A stretch of 64,000 bases of DNA from Amycolatopsis sp. DSM 110486 (lineage in GTDB: Bacteria; Actinomycetota; Actinomycetes; Mycobacteriales; Pseudonocardiaceae). The stretch is taken from NCBI RefSeq assembly GCF_019468465.1, contig NZ_CP080519.1, forward strand, positions 10,347,001-10,411,000, written 5' to 3'. Position 1 is the stretch's first letter. Each line of letters opens with the position of its first letter. The notes beneath the pieces are model-generated. The model saw nothing but the letters and a program-made list of their open reading frames with translations, made no database searches and was not told the origin of the DNA. Shown piece by piece: positions 1 to 7,058 of the stretch. The translations under genes and the position numbers were made by a program.

Positions 1-411
1 GAACAGCCCGACGATGATGAGCTGCGGCAGCGCCAGCAGCCACCACTTCACGAGCACGAGCCCGCGGGAGAGCCGTTGCGGGTACTCGACCTGCAGCCGC
101 GCCGGGTACTCGGGCACGTCGCCGAACGTGAACGGCGGGTACCGGTCGGTGCCGAGCGCGGCGTAGGAGTAGTACTGCACGCGGAAGCTCCACCGCAGCA
201 CGCCCACGGTGAACTCGAACAGCGAACGCGGGTAGCGCCCCGTCACGAGGATCGCGAAGAACGCCGCGAGGCCCACGAACGGGTAGGCGATCCACAGGAC
301 CGCCAGGATGAGGTGGTGCGGCAGCGCCAGCAGCCACTTCACGAGCCAGAGCCAGCGGGACAACGGCTCGTCCAGCTCGGCCTCGACGCGGACAGGGTAG
401 ACGGTGTACAC
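1..411 (-). CDS. DUF4389 domain membrane protein, C-terminus cut by window edge
   Basis: The 137 readable residues begin at a GTG preceded by a strong GAAGGAGG ribosome site seven bases upstream. The protein starts VYTVYPVRVEAELDEPLSRW and has hydrophobic segments at about residues 25-55 and again near the cut end, separated by a loop rich in Tyr and Arg (VQYYSYAALGTDRYPPF). This repeated pattern of a short beta-like strand, then WLVKWLL-type helices, is typical of the DUF4389 family of actinobacterial membrane proteins, whose function is unknown. The gene continues to the left of the window. Family assignment is from motif memory and is fairly secure; any function would be a guess. Confidence 0.75.
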   Translation of the reverse strand, partial: MYTVYPVRVEAELDEPLSRWLWLVKWLLALPHHLILAVLWIAYPFVGLAAFFAILVTGRYPRSLFEFTVGVLRWSFRVQYYSYAALGTDRYPPFTFGDVPEYPARLQVEYPQRLSRGLVLVKWWLLALPQLIIVGLF

Positions 412-672
412 GGTCGTACCTCCTTCACCTCGGCCACCGGTGAGGCCGCGGATGCCCGCTTCGGTCCGAAGTGGACTCCTCTGCGCGGCAACCGCCGGAG
501 CCGACGGGTGGCGCACCGCGGGTGCGACCGGTGCGGAGCCTCCCGGGCGCTCGGTGGAGTCCCACCTCGCCGAGGTCCGGGGCCTGCGCCGGGCAGCGCC
601 CGAAGGGGAAGGACAGGCTTCGAGTGTTGCACGCTGTGACCGCACCCACCAGGGCCGCGGGCCGCGGCGGGT
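412..672. other. Intergenic gap without a gene
   Basis: This stretch lies between the 3' end of the sensor kinase and the start of the DUF4389 gene, both on the minus strand. Its right part carries no convincing terminator, and the bases just before position 411 hold the ribosome site of the DUF4389 gene. Open frames crossing it on both strands are antisense or lack a ribosome site, so I see no gene in it. The promoter of the DUF4389 gene presumably lies here. Confidence 0.5.
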
Positions 673-2241
673 TCACCGTGACCCTCCGGAGACCACCGCG
701 GCGGCCGGGCTGACGGGGACCGTCCACACGAGACGGGTGCCGCCCGACGACTGGCGCTCCACGCGAAACGTGCCACCCGACTCCCTCGCGCGCTGCTCGA
801 GGTTGCGCAAGCCACTGCGCGTCACCCCCGCCGGCAGGCCCACGCCCGTGTCGGACACCTCGACCGCGAGGTGCTCGCCGAGCGTCACGGTGAGGGCAAG
901 CTCGTCGGCGCGGGCGTGGCGCAGCACGTTGCTCACGGCTTCGCGGACCACGGCTTCGGCGTGTTCGGCGAGGATCGGCGGCACCCGTTCGAGCGGGCCG
1001 GACAGCCGCACGGTGGTGCGGATCGCCGAGTCGCCCGTCGTTTCGGTGACGGCGTGCCGGAGGCTCGCGCGAAGGCCGCCACGGCGCCCCGGGCCCGCGT
1101 GCAGCGCGAAGATCGCGCTGCGGATCTCCTCGATGACCTCCTGCAGCTGGTCGATGTGCCGGCCCAGCCGCGACGCGACGGCAGGCGTCCCCGCCCGGCG
1201 CAGCGTGTCCTGCATCTGCAACCCGACCGCGAACAGCCGCTGCACCACGTGGTCGTGCAGGTCGCGGGCGATCCGGTCGCGATCGGTCACCACGTCGAGC
1301 TCGCGGCGGGCGGCCTGGTTCCCGGCGTCGCGCAGCGCGAGCGCGGCCTGGTCGGCGAACGCGGACACGATCTGCAGCTCCTGCTCGTCGAACCGCGCCG
1401 CGTCCGGAGCGCGCACGGCGAGCAGGACGCCGGCGATCGACTCACCCGAGCGCAGCAGCACCACGAGCGCGGGGCCGAGGTCCACACGGGGGCCGTCGGC
1501 GAGGTCCACGGCGAGCCCGGAGACGCTGCGCGGCACGTGGTCGCGCAGCACGGCACCGGACGTCGACCCGGCGACGGGGATCCGGCGGCCGGTGAGGGCG
1601 TCGGAATCCGGACCGGCGCAGACGGTGACCACGAGTGCGTCTTCGTTGGCGGGCACGGCGATCAGCGCGTCGACGGAACCGGTGAGGCCGGCGGCGCGGC
1701 TCGCGATCAAGCGCAGGACTTCGCTGATCTCGGTGCCGCCGAGGAGAGCGGCGGAGATCTCGCCGATGGCTTCGAGCCAGCGCTGGCGGTTGCGGGTTTC
1801 TTCGTAGAGCCGCGCGTTGTCGACGGCGATGCCGGCCGCCGCGGCGAGCGCCGCGAGGGCTTGCTCGTCGTCGTCGGTGAACCCGGTGCCGCTTCGTTTT
1901 CCGGTGAGGTAAAGGCGCCCGAGCAGTGTGCCGCGCGCTCGCAGTGCGACGCGAAGCGAAGTTCGGCCGGCTCGACGGGTCCGCGCGCGGTCGCGGTGGT
2001 CGAACTCGGTGACGACGAAGCCGGTGGTGGCGCCGTCGGCGTCGAGCACCGCGAGCGCGCCGTAGCGGGCGTCGACGAGGTCCGCGGCGGTCGCCACGAT
2101 CCGGCGCAGCGTGCCGTCCAGTTCCAGGCCGCCGGACAGCCCGAGGACGGCCGTGAGCAGCGCGTCCAGCCGGTCGCGTTCCCCGGCCGGAGCGGTTGCG
2201 GGTACCCGGTCGACGTCCGGCATCCCGTCACTGTGGCACAC
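673..2241 (-). CDS. DevS/DosT-like sensor histidine kinase with shortened first GAF domain
   Basis: The 522-residue protein has the order GAF (about 25-150), GAF (155-305), HisKA_3 dimerisation helix and HATPase. The phosphorylated histidine is H329 in the ARDLHDHVVQ motif; the N box is near N438 and the G box is DTGVGLP at 464-470. The linker VDNARLYEETRNRQRWLEA closely resembles mycobacterial DevS/DosT, oxygen and redox sensors. The first GAF domain is unusual: between TEFD and GTLLGRLYLT it has only about 25 residues, roughly 40 fewer than DevS, removing the segment that carries the proximal heme histidine in DevS. The start could be the GTG at 2241 or the ATG at 2223; neither has a clear ribosome site. 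Its likely partner is the response regulator at 3425-4090. Confidence 0.85.
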   Translation of the reverse strand: MCHSDGMPDVDRVPATAPAGERDRLDALLTAVLGLSGGLELDGTLRRIVATAADLVDARYGALAVLDADGATTGFVVTEFDHRDRARTRRAGRTSLRVALRARGTLLGRLYLTGKRSGTGFTDDDEQALAALAAAAGIAVDNARLYEETRNRQRWLEAIGEISAALLGGTEISEVLRLIASRAAGLTGSVDALIAVPANEDALVVTVCAGPDSDALTGRRIPVAGSTSGAVLRDHVPRSVSGLAVDLADGPRVDLGPALVVLLRSGESIAGVLLAVRAPDAARFDEQELQIVSAFADQAALALRDAGNQAARRELDVVTDRDRIARDLHDHVVQRLFAVGLQMQDTLRRAGTPAVASRLGRHIDQLQEVIEEIRSAIFALHAGPGRRGGLRASLRHAVTETTGDSAIRTTVRLSGPLERVPPILAEHAEAVVREAVSNVLRHARADELALTVTLGEHLAVEVSDTGVGLPAGVTRSGLRNLEQRARESGGTFRVERQSSGGTRLVWTVPVSPAAAVVSGGSR

Positions 2242-2291
2242 CAGTCGGAGCCCGGGGTCACCCGTGAACGGCGACCTTGGACCCGGCGCGC

Positions 2292-2311
2292 GGGACGTTC
2301 GGCACTAGCCC
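2292..2311 (+). promoter_or_regulatory. Candidate DevR/DosR-like operator upstream of the Acg-like gene
   Basis: The sequence GGGACGTTCGGCACTAGCCC lies 47 bases before the Acg-like gene start. It resembles the mycobacterial DosR box in its GGGAC half followed by TTCGG and a C-rich end, but several positions differ. In mycobacteria acg is a DosR target, so the position makes sense. This is a resemblance judged by eye only. Confidence 0.35.
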
Positions 2312-2357
2312 GGCCCGGCGCGCGGGCGCAGGGTGGGATCGGAGGCGGAGGTGACCC

Positions 2358-3194
2358 ATGAAGGCCGGACTCATACCCGTCGGGCGGCTGAGCGCGCGCC
2401 AGGTCCGGTCCGTTCTGCTCGCCGCGACGACCCCGCCGCCCCTGCACGACACCCGGCCGTGGCGGTTCCTGTGCACGCCAGGGTCCATCGAGCTCCACGC
2501 CGGCCCGCCCGCGGGCGGCCGCCGCGGGCAGCTGCTGGACTGCGGCGCGGCCCTGCTGAACCTCCGGCTCGCGGTGAAGGCCCAGGGTTGCCATCCCGAC
2601 GTGCGGCTGCTGCCCGCCGCGACGCAGCCCGACTTGCTCGCCGTGGTGCGCCCGCGCGGGCTCGAACCGGTGACGCCGGTCGACCGCCGCCTCATCGAAG
2701 CCATCCGGCTCAGGCGCGGCAACCGCAGCCCGTTCAGCGCGGCCCTGGTGCCCCCGGCGGTGCAACGCGAACTTCGCAAGGCGGCCGAGCTCGAACGCGC
2801 CTGGCTCGCCACGATCGGCGACGCACAACTGCCGCAGCTGTGCGAAATCATGCTTCCCGGGGGCGCCGCGTGCACCGACTTCGCCGCGGCGCCCGGGCGA
2901 TTGCTCGTCGCCGTCGGCTCGCTGCACGACACCCCGCTCGCCCAGCTGCAGGCCGGCCAGGCCGTGCAACGCGTCCTGCTGACGGCGGCGGCCGCCGGGT
3001 TGTCCGCCGCCCACTGGTCCGACACCCTCACCCCCGCCCGCCGCCGCGACCTGCGCCGCCTTCTCGGCGGCGGCATGTGGCCCCAGGCCGTGCTGCGCCT
3101 CGGCCACGGAGCGCCCGTCCCCTTGCGACCCCACATCGGCCTCGACGCCGTGGTCACGAGCGACGAACGCCCGTTCTCCCGCGGCTGGCCGTGA
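2358..3194 (+). CDS. Acg-family nitroreductase-like protein
   Basis: This 278-residue protein starts at an ATG with the ribosome site GGAGGCGGAGG just upstream. It shows features of the Acg group of FMN-binding nitroreductase-fold proteins: LLAATTPPPLHDTRPWRF at the N-terminus, DCGAALLNLRLAV near residue 58, DRRLIEAIRLRRGNRSPF near 112, and a C-terminal GLSAAHWSD/RLGHG region. Acg (Rv2032) is a dormancy-regulon protein of Mycobacterium tuberculosis and is thought to sequester FMN rather than act as a normal nitroreductase. At 278 residues this copy is about 50 shorter than Acg. It sits between the sensor kinase and the convergent response regulator, supporting a DevR-type regulon. The last codons lie in a repeat that recurs twice downstream. 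Confidence 0.8.
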   Translation: MKAGLIPVGRLSARQVRSVLLAATTPPPLHDTRPWRFLCTPGSIELHAGPPAGGRRGQLLDCGAALLNLRLAVKAQGCHPDVRLLPAATQPDLLAVVRPRGLEPVTPVDRRLIEAIRLRRGNRSPFSAALVPPAVQRELRKAAELERAWLATIGDAQLPQLCEIMLPGGAACTDFAAAPGRLLVAVGSLHDTPLAQLQAGQAVQRVLLTAAAAGLSAAHWSDTLTPARRRDLRRLLGGGMWPQAVLRLGHGAPVPLRPHIGLDAVVTSDERPFSRGWP

Positions 3195-3430
3195 TCGCCC
3201 CGGCCCCGAGCCGGACGCACCACCACGCACGGAGAACGCCCGTTCTCTCACGATCGGCCGTGATCACCCTCCCGCACAACACTTTTCGCCAGGCAGCGCG
3301 GTCGGCCACACAGCGGCGTGGTGTAGCGCAGGTGCTCCACTGCGCCGGTTTCGGTGACCTCGCATGCCGCACCTGGCAAAATCGCGGCCCCCTGAGGGGA
3401 ACGACCATTCTCCAGCGGCAGTGATCAGCC
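3165..3430 (+). repeat. Three dispersed copies of a roughly 35-bp repeat between convergent genes
   Basis: Copies lie at 3165-3200, 3234-3269 and 3399-3430. Each begins GAACGnCCrTTCTC and ends near GTGATCnnCC. The core GAACGCCCGTTC in the first two copies is an inverted repeat (GAACG-CC-CGTTC). Copy 1 contains the stop codon of the Acg-like gene, and copy 3 contains the stop codon of the response regulator on the other strand. The rest of the 230-bp gap has no gene and no clear terminator hairpin. Confidence 0.7.
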
Positions 3431-4090
3431 TCCGGCGCGGCGTTCCTCGTCGTGGAGCGCGGTGACGAGAACGGCCGCCTGGGTGCGCCGTTCCACACCG
3501 AGTTTGGCGAGCAGGCGGGAAACGTAGTTCTTCACCGTCTTCTCCGCCAGGAACATCCGTTCGGCGATCTGCCGGTTGGTCAGCCCTTCGCCGATGAGGT
3601 CCAGCAGCACGCGTTCCTGGTCGGTCAGCGCGGCGAGCGGGCCGGGGCCTCGGGTGCTCTCGCGCAGCTTCGCCATCAGGGCGGCGACCGCGCGTTCGTC
3701 GAGCAGGCTGTGGCCGGCCGCGACGCGGCGGACGGCGTCGACGAGCTGGAGGCCCTTGATGTCCTTGATGACGTAGCCGTCGGCGCCGGCCAGGACCGCG
3801 TCGACCATCGAGCGCTCGTCGGTGAAGGATGTGAGCATCAGGCAGCGCAGGCCGGGCAGCGCGGCGCGTAGGTCGCGGCACAGGCGGACGCCGTCGCCGT
3901 CGGGGAGGCGGACGTCGAGTACCGCGACGTCTGGGCGCACAGCGGGAATCCGGGCCAGCGCCTCGGCGACCGAGGCCGCCTGGCCCGCCACCGTGAGGTC
4001 GTCCTCGTCCTCCACGAGGTCGGCCACGCCGCGGCGCACCAGCTCGTGGTCGTCGACGAGGAAGACAGTGATCACCCGCGGTCCGGCCAC
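3425..4090 (-). CDS. NarL/DevR-like response regulator
   Basis: The 221-residue protein has an N-terminal receiver domain with the acidic pair D13-D14, phosphoacceptor D59 ([13 protein letters not shown]), switch residues at TSF and K113 (GYVIKDI), and a C-terminal LuxR-type helix-turn-helix ([20 protein letters not shown], then [15 protein letters not shown]). The receiver KDIKG and the HTH strongly resemble DevR/DosR of mycobacteria. It is convergent with the Acg-like gene and lies 1.2 kb from the DevS-like kinase on the same strand, so the pair is probably cognate. ATG at 4090 is used; a start a few codons later, at VITVF, is possible. It would bind target promoters such as the candidate box at 2292. 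Confidence 0.9.
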   Translation of the reverse strand: MAGPRVITVFLVDDHELVRRGVADLVEDEDDLTVAGQAASVAEALARIPAVRPDVAVLDVRLPDGDGVRLCRDLRAALPGLRCLMLTSFTDERSMVDAVLAGADGYVIKDIKGLQLVDAVRRVAAGHSLLDERAVAALMAKLRESTRGPGPLAALTDQERVLLDLIGEGLTNRQIAERMFLAEKTVKNYVSRLLAKLGVERRTQAAVLVTALHDEERRAGG

Positions 4091-4181
4091 GGACCGAGGT
4101 TACGCCTCGCCCGGCCGGTTAGACTGACCGAACACGTGGACCCCAGCCCCCGGCCACCTCGGGTTTGGGGAAAGGCGCGGG

Positions 4182-4574
4182 ATGTCCGTGGAGAACCAGC
4201 CGAAGGCCGACGTACCGCAAGCCCTTGCGCTGCCCGGGGTTTCGCGGGTGCGCACGCTCGTGAGCGCCGGGCTCGTGACCGTCGAGGTCTCCGGCGCGCT
4301 CAGTCCCGCCGGTGATGCCGTGCTCGCCGCGCACCTCGCCGAAGCCGTGACCCTGCGCGCCGCGGACGTGGTGGTGGACCTGACGGCGTGCACCGCCCTC
4401 GGCCCGGAGTCCGTGGCCGCGCTCGCCGGCGACCGGTTCCGCGTGCGCGCCGGAAACCCCGGTGTGACAACCGTCCTCGACAGGGCGGGAGTCGCCCACG
4501 AAGCCCCCGACGACTCCGTGGAATCTCCCCCGCCCGGCCCGACGACCGTCATCCGGTCCGGCGCCGCACGCTGA
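4182..4574 (+). CDS. STAS-domain protein, anti-sigma factor antagonist-like
   Basis: This 130-residue protein begins at an ATG preceded by GGGAAAGG. The segment VTVEVSGALSPAGDAVLAAHL, then VVVDLTACTALGPESVAALA and VTTVLDRAGV, matches the strand-helix rhythm of STAS domains (about residues 20-115). The usual phosphorylatable serine after the DL strand is replaced by the sequence TACTALGPES, in which T or S could play this part. STAS proteins of this size normally bind anti-sigma factors, but no anti-sigma kinase is nearby. It is divergent from the DevR-like regulator with a 91-bp gap. The last 20 residues are Pro-rich and probably disordered. Fold confident, partner unknown. Confidence 0.7.
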   Translation: MSVENQPKADVPQALALPGVSRVRTLVSAGLVTVEVSGALSPAGDAVLAAHLAEAVTLRAADVVVDLTACTALGPESVAALAGDRFRVRAGNPGVTTVLDRAGVAHEAPDDSVESPPPGPTTVIRSGAAR

Positions 4575-4580
4575 ACCCGC

Positions 4581-4886
4581 TCAGGCGCGCCGATGGCGCC
4601 CGACGTGAAAAACCCGCCATGGCAACGAACGCGGCCGGTTCCCCGCCGAATGGCGGTTATGGCCCGATGCCACGTCGGTGACGTCCGTGACCGGAACCAG
4701 TTTGCTGGAACTCGGATCCGGGGTTTCGGCGTCGACGATCGGCACGTGCGAAACCGCCGCCGCGTCGACGCACTCGCCCGCGACCACCCCGGTCCGCACA
4801 GTCACGCCGTTGTCTTCCCGAGCCAGGTAGGCGAACTTCCGCCCCACCGCGAACGGCCCGGTTTCCGTCTCGATTCCGTTGGTCAT
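4581..4886 (-). CDS. Small hypothetical protein
   Basis: I read a 101-residue protein from the ATG at 4886, which has GGTGGAGGC seven bases upstream. The first 70 codons show the high third-position G/C of neighbouring genes (MTNGIETETGPFAVGRKFAY at the start), while the last 25 residues are Arg/His-rich and look less like a folded protein. I recognise no domain. It is convergent with the STAS gene, with six bases between the stop codons. The product may be real but poorly conserved at its C-terminus. Confidence 0.4.
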   Translation of the reverse strand: MTNGIETETGPFAVGRKFAYLAREDNGVTVRTGVVAGECVDAAAVSHVPIVDAETPDPSSSKLVPVTDVTDVASGHNRHSAGNRPRSLPWRVFHVGRHRRA

Positions 4887-5033
4887 CCGCCTCCACCCTT
4901 CACCGGCCCCAGGATTGCGGAAGCCGGTTCCGGGGGCGGGCTGACGCCCTCGTCGCGAATCTACCTCATGATTTCCGGTTTCCGGGTTTTTCACCCGAAC
5001 AGTCGCACCGTCCTCAGTGGATCATTCGGGCGG

Positions 5034-5273
5034 TCAAGGCGTTTCCCCGGCGCGGCTCGCCTTCTCGGAAGGCGGGCAGGCGTCGAGGATGTCCGTGGCC
5101 CGCACGAGGCTCACCGGGGTGTCGGCGGCGGCGCCGCGCGGACGCACCGGGACCCACGTGGTGCTGGTGTGCTCGTCGCGCAGGCTCCGGCCCGCGATCG
5201 TGCCCGTCTTCTCCTGCCACGCAGGTTCCGCGGATTCCTTGGCGGCACGGCGCACCCGGCACCGATACCGCAC
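5034..5273 (-). CDS. Small hypothetical protein
   Basis: An open frame of 79 codons from a GTG at 5273 has strongly coding-like third-position bias and a plausible sequence (VRYRCRVRRAAKESAEPAWQ at the start, then a segment rich in Thr, Asp and Val). There is no clear ribosome site before the GTG, and the frame stays open upstream to 5390, so the true start is uncertain. I recognise no domain. It lies on the same strand as the hypothetical gene at 4581-4886. Confidence 0.4.
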   Translation of the reverse strand: MRYRCRVRRAAKESAEPAWQEKTGTIAGRSLRDEHTSTTWVPVRPRGAAADTPVSLVRATDILDACPPSEKASRAGETP

Positions 5274-5694
5274 CTGCCAGCCCCGCGGATACCCGCCACC
5301 GTGGCGAAGTGGCCAGCCATGGAAAGCGCTTCCGGTCTTCAGATCGCCGCCCTCAACGGACGGATCGCGCGGACTGTCGTCCCCCAACACCGCCGGTCAC
5401 CCCGATCCCGCGTGAAAAACATCTCTGGTCGCCGGGGTCCTGGGCAAGAAGTTCACAGATTAGGCCCGCGCAGGCCGGTGGTCGCTCGGCCACCCGGGTG
5501 GTTCCGGCGAGCGGCCGGGCACAGTCCGTGTCCGAATCGAAGATCCACAGTGGACCGGAACCTCTTCGGAGCTCCGCGAGGAAGCGTTTTCCCGGCTCTC
5601 GTCACCCCACCGGGCGAGCCCGGAACGGGATATGCTGAACGGTCCGCCCCGGCCCCCGGCGGCAGCTCCAGCGGCCGGAAGAACGGAGGGCCCG
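5274..5694. other. 421-bp gap with no convincing gene
   Basis: The overlapping frames in this stretch have neither ribosome sites nor consistent coding bias. It contains a perfect 12-bp palindrome CCACCCGGGTGG at 5490-5501. The right end presumably holds the promoter for the small ORFs that follow. Nothing else stands out. Confidence 0.5.
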
Positions 5695-5778
5695 ATGACC
5701 GCCCCTGCCCCATGGACCTCTGCCCCACGCACCTCTGCCCCACGCACCTGCACCGGAACCCCTGGCGGGCAGCCGTGA
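5695..5778 (+). CDS. Possible 27-codon leader ORF with tandem repeats
   Basis: An ATG at 5695 with a good ribosome site (CGGAGGG) opens a 27-codon frame rich in Thr, Ala and Pro (MTAPAPWTSAPRTSAPRTCT at its start). Its middle is built from a tandem 15-bp unit, ACCTCTGCCCCACGC, in two copies. The frame ends in TGA at 5776-5778, which overlaps the GTG start of the next small gene as GTGA, the usual arrangement for translational coupling. It could instead be a non-functional frame inside the 5' leader. Confidence 0.35.
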   Translation: MTAPAPWTSAPRTSAPRTCTGTPGGQP

Positions 5779-5957
5779 AGCGCACGACGGTGCCGTCCGT
5801 CGCCGACCTGCACAGCGCCCACGAGCTCCCCGAAGACCAGCGCCGCCACGTGGTCCGCCTGGTCGCCTCCGCGGCCGAGGACGTCGACGACTGCGCGCTG
5901 CTGCTCGCGATCCTCGGCCTCGACGCCGCCGACGGCCTCGCCCAGGACCACCGCTGA
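5775..5957 (+). CDS. Small conserved-looking hypothetical protein
   Basis: This 60-residue protein starts at a GTG overlapping the stop of the preceding 27-codon frame. It begins VKRTTVPSVADLHSAHELPE and is mainly helical and acidic (AAEDVDDCALLLAILGL), with no membrane segment or signal. Third-position bias is strong throughout. The same frame is open upstream to an ATG at 5710, which would add 22 residues including the repeated CPTHL unit. I recall similar small actinobacterial proteins but no known function. It converges on the alkyltransferase operon with a 10-bp gap. Confidence 0.5.
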   Translation: MKRTTVPSVADLHSAHELPEDQRRHVVRLVASAAEDVDDCALLLAILGLDAADGLAQDHR

Positions 5958-5967
5958 CGAAGCCGCG

Positions 5968-6567
5968 TCAGGAAGCCTTCTCCAGGGCCAGCAACGCGAG
6001 TTTCGCGTTCTCGCCACCGCGGTACCGCCCGGAGCTGCCGTCGGCACGCACCACGCGATGGCACGGCACGACCAGCGGCACCGGATTGCGCGCGCACGCC
6101 GTCCCGACGGCGCGCACTGCCTTGGGGCTGCCGGCCGCGGCGGCGATTTCGGAGTAGCTGCGCGTGGTGCCGTACGGGATCTCGCCGAGCCGGCGCAGCA
6201 CCTCGCGGCGGAAACCTTTGGCCAGCCGCAGATCCACGGCGACGTCGAACGTGTGGCGCCGGCCGGTGAAGTACTCGTCGAGCTCACGCGACACCGTGTC
6301 CAGACGGGCCGGCGCGGCGAGCACCCGAGGGCTGATGGCCGCGGCCAGCTCGGCGAGCACGGAACCGTGGTCCTCCACGGAGAACGCGACCCGCACGAGC
6401 CCGGCGTCGGTCGCGGCAAGGAGCAGCGGGCCGACGGGCGAGTCGACCGTGCGGTACGCGACGTCGAGCAGACCGTCGCGTTCGGCCGCGGCGCGCAGCC
6501 GGGCGCGCAGGCGGGCCTGTGCGGCCGCGTCGTCCGCCGGCAGCGCGGCGAACAGATCGGTGGTCAT
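5968..6567 (-). CDS. ogt: Methylated-DNA--protein-cysteine methyltransferase (second copy)
   Basis: The 199-residue protein is an O6-alkylguanine-DNA alkyltransferase that removes alkyl groups from guanine by transfer to its own cysteine. The active-site motif PCHRVV is present near residue 165, preceded by the DNA-binding helix with EIPYGTTRSYSEIA and GTACARNPVPLVV. The N-terminal domain (about 45-105) has the usual DSPVGPLLLAATDAGLVRV strand. The ATG at 6567 has AAGGAG upstream and overlaps the sigma factor stop as ATGA. It is the third gene of a coupled operon; the first gene is a second alkyltransferase. The proteins differ greatly in sequence, so this is not a recent tandem duplication. 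The two may act on different adducts or one may be regulatory. Confidence 0.92.
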   Translation of the reverse strand: MTTDLFAALPADDAAAQARLRARLRAAAERDGLLDVAYRTVDSPVGPLLLAATDAGLVRVAFSVEDHGSVLAELAAAISPRVLAAPARLDTVSRELDEYFTGRRHTFDVAVDLRLAKGFRREVLRRLGEIPYGTTRSYSEIAAAAGSPKAVRAVGTACARNPVPLVVPCHRVVRADGSSGRYRGGENAKLALLALEKAS

Positions 6568-7058
6568 GGCGCGGCTCCTTCCAGCTCTCCTCGGCGTGAC
6601 GCCGCGCGCAGGGCCTTCACCCCGTCGGCGGCCGCGCGGCGGGCGGCGGCCGCGGTGCCGCCCGTGATGGCGGCGACCTCCTCGTACGGGAACCCGCCGA
6701 GGTAGTGGTAGGCGACGGCCTGCCGCTGTTTGTCCGGCAACGCGGCCAGCGCGTCCCACAGATCGCCGTCCCAGTCCTCCGGACGGCCGGTGCGGCTCGG
6801 CTCGTCGGGGGTCCGCTCCACGGGCACGGCGTGCCGCGCGCGGGCACGGGTGATGTCCACGGCCTTGCGGTGCGCGATGGTGACCAGCCACGCCGCCACG
6901 TTCGCCCCGGCCGGCAGGTCGGGGTAGGCCTTGAGCGCGGCCAGGAACGTCTCGGACCACGCGTCCTCGGCGTCGTGCGGGCCCACCACCGCCCGGCAGA
7001 CCCGCAGCACCATGGCCCCGTGGTCGGTGACGAGCTCGTCGAACGGGCGCGCGCTCAG
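6564..7058 (-). CDS. ECF-type RNA polymerase sigma factor between two alkyltransferase genes
   Basis: The product of about 164 residues has sigma region 2 (VLRVCRAVVGPHDAEDAWSE, then WLVTIAHRKAVDI) and region 4 (LAALPDKQRQAVAYHYLGGF, then PYEEVAAITGGTAAAARR). The start is unusual: reading back from region 2 the first ATG is at 7013, which would cut off the first helix, and no ATG or GTG lies between there and the upstream gene. A CTG at 7058 overlaps the upstream TGA as CTGA and has GGCAGG before it, so I use it. The stop overlaps the next gene as ATGA. Sigma factors adjacent to ogt genes occur in other actinomycetes; it may drive an alkylation response. Confidence 0.85.
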   Translation of the reverse strand: MSARPFDELVTDHGAMVLRVCRAVVGPHDAEDAWSETFLAALKAYPDLPAGANVAAWLVTIAHRKAVDITRARARHAVPVERTPDEPSRTGRPEDWDGDLWDALAALPDKQRQAVAYHYLGGFPYEEVAAITGGTAAAARRAAADGVKALRAASRRGELEGAAP

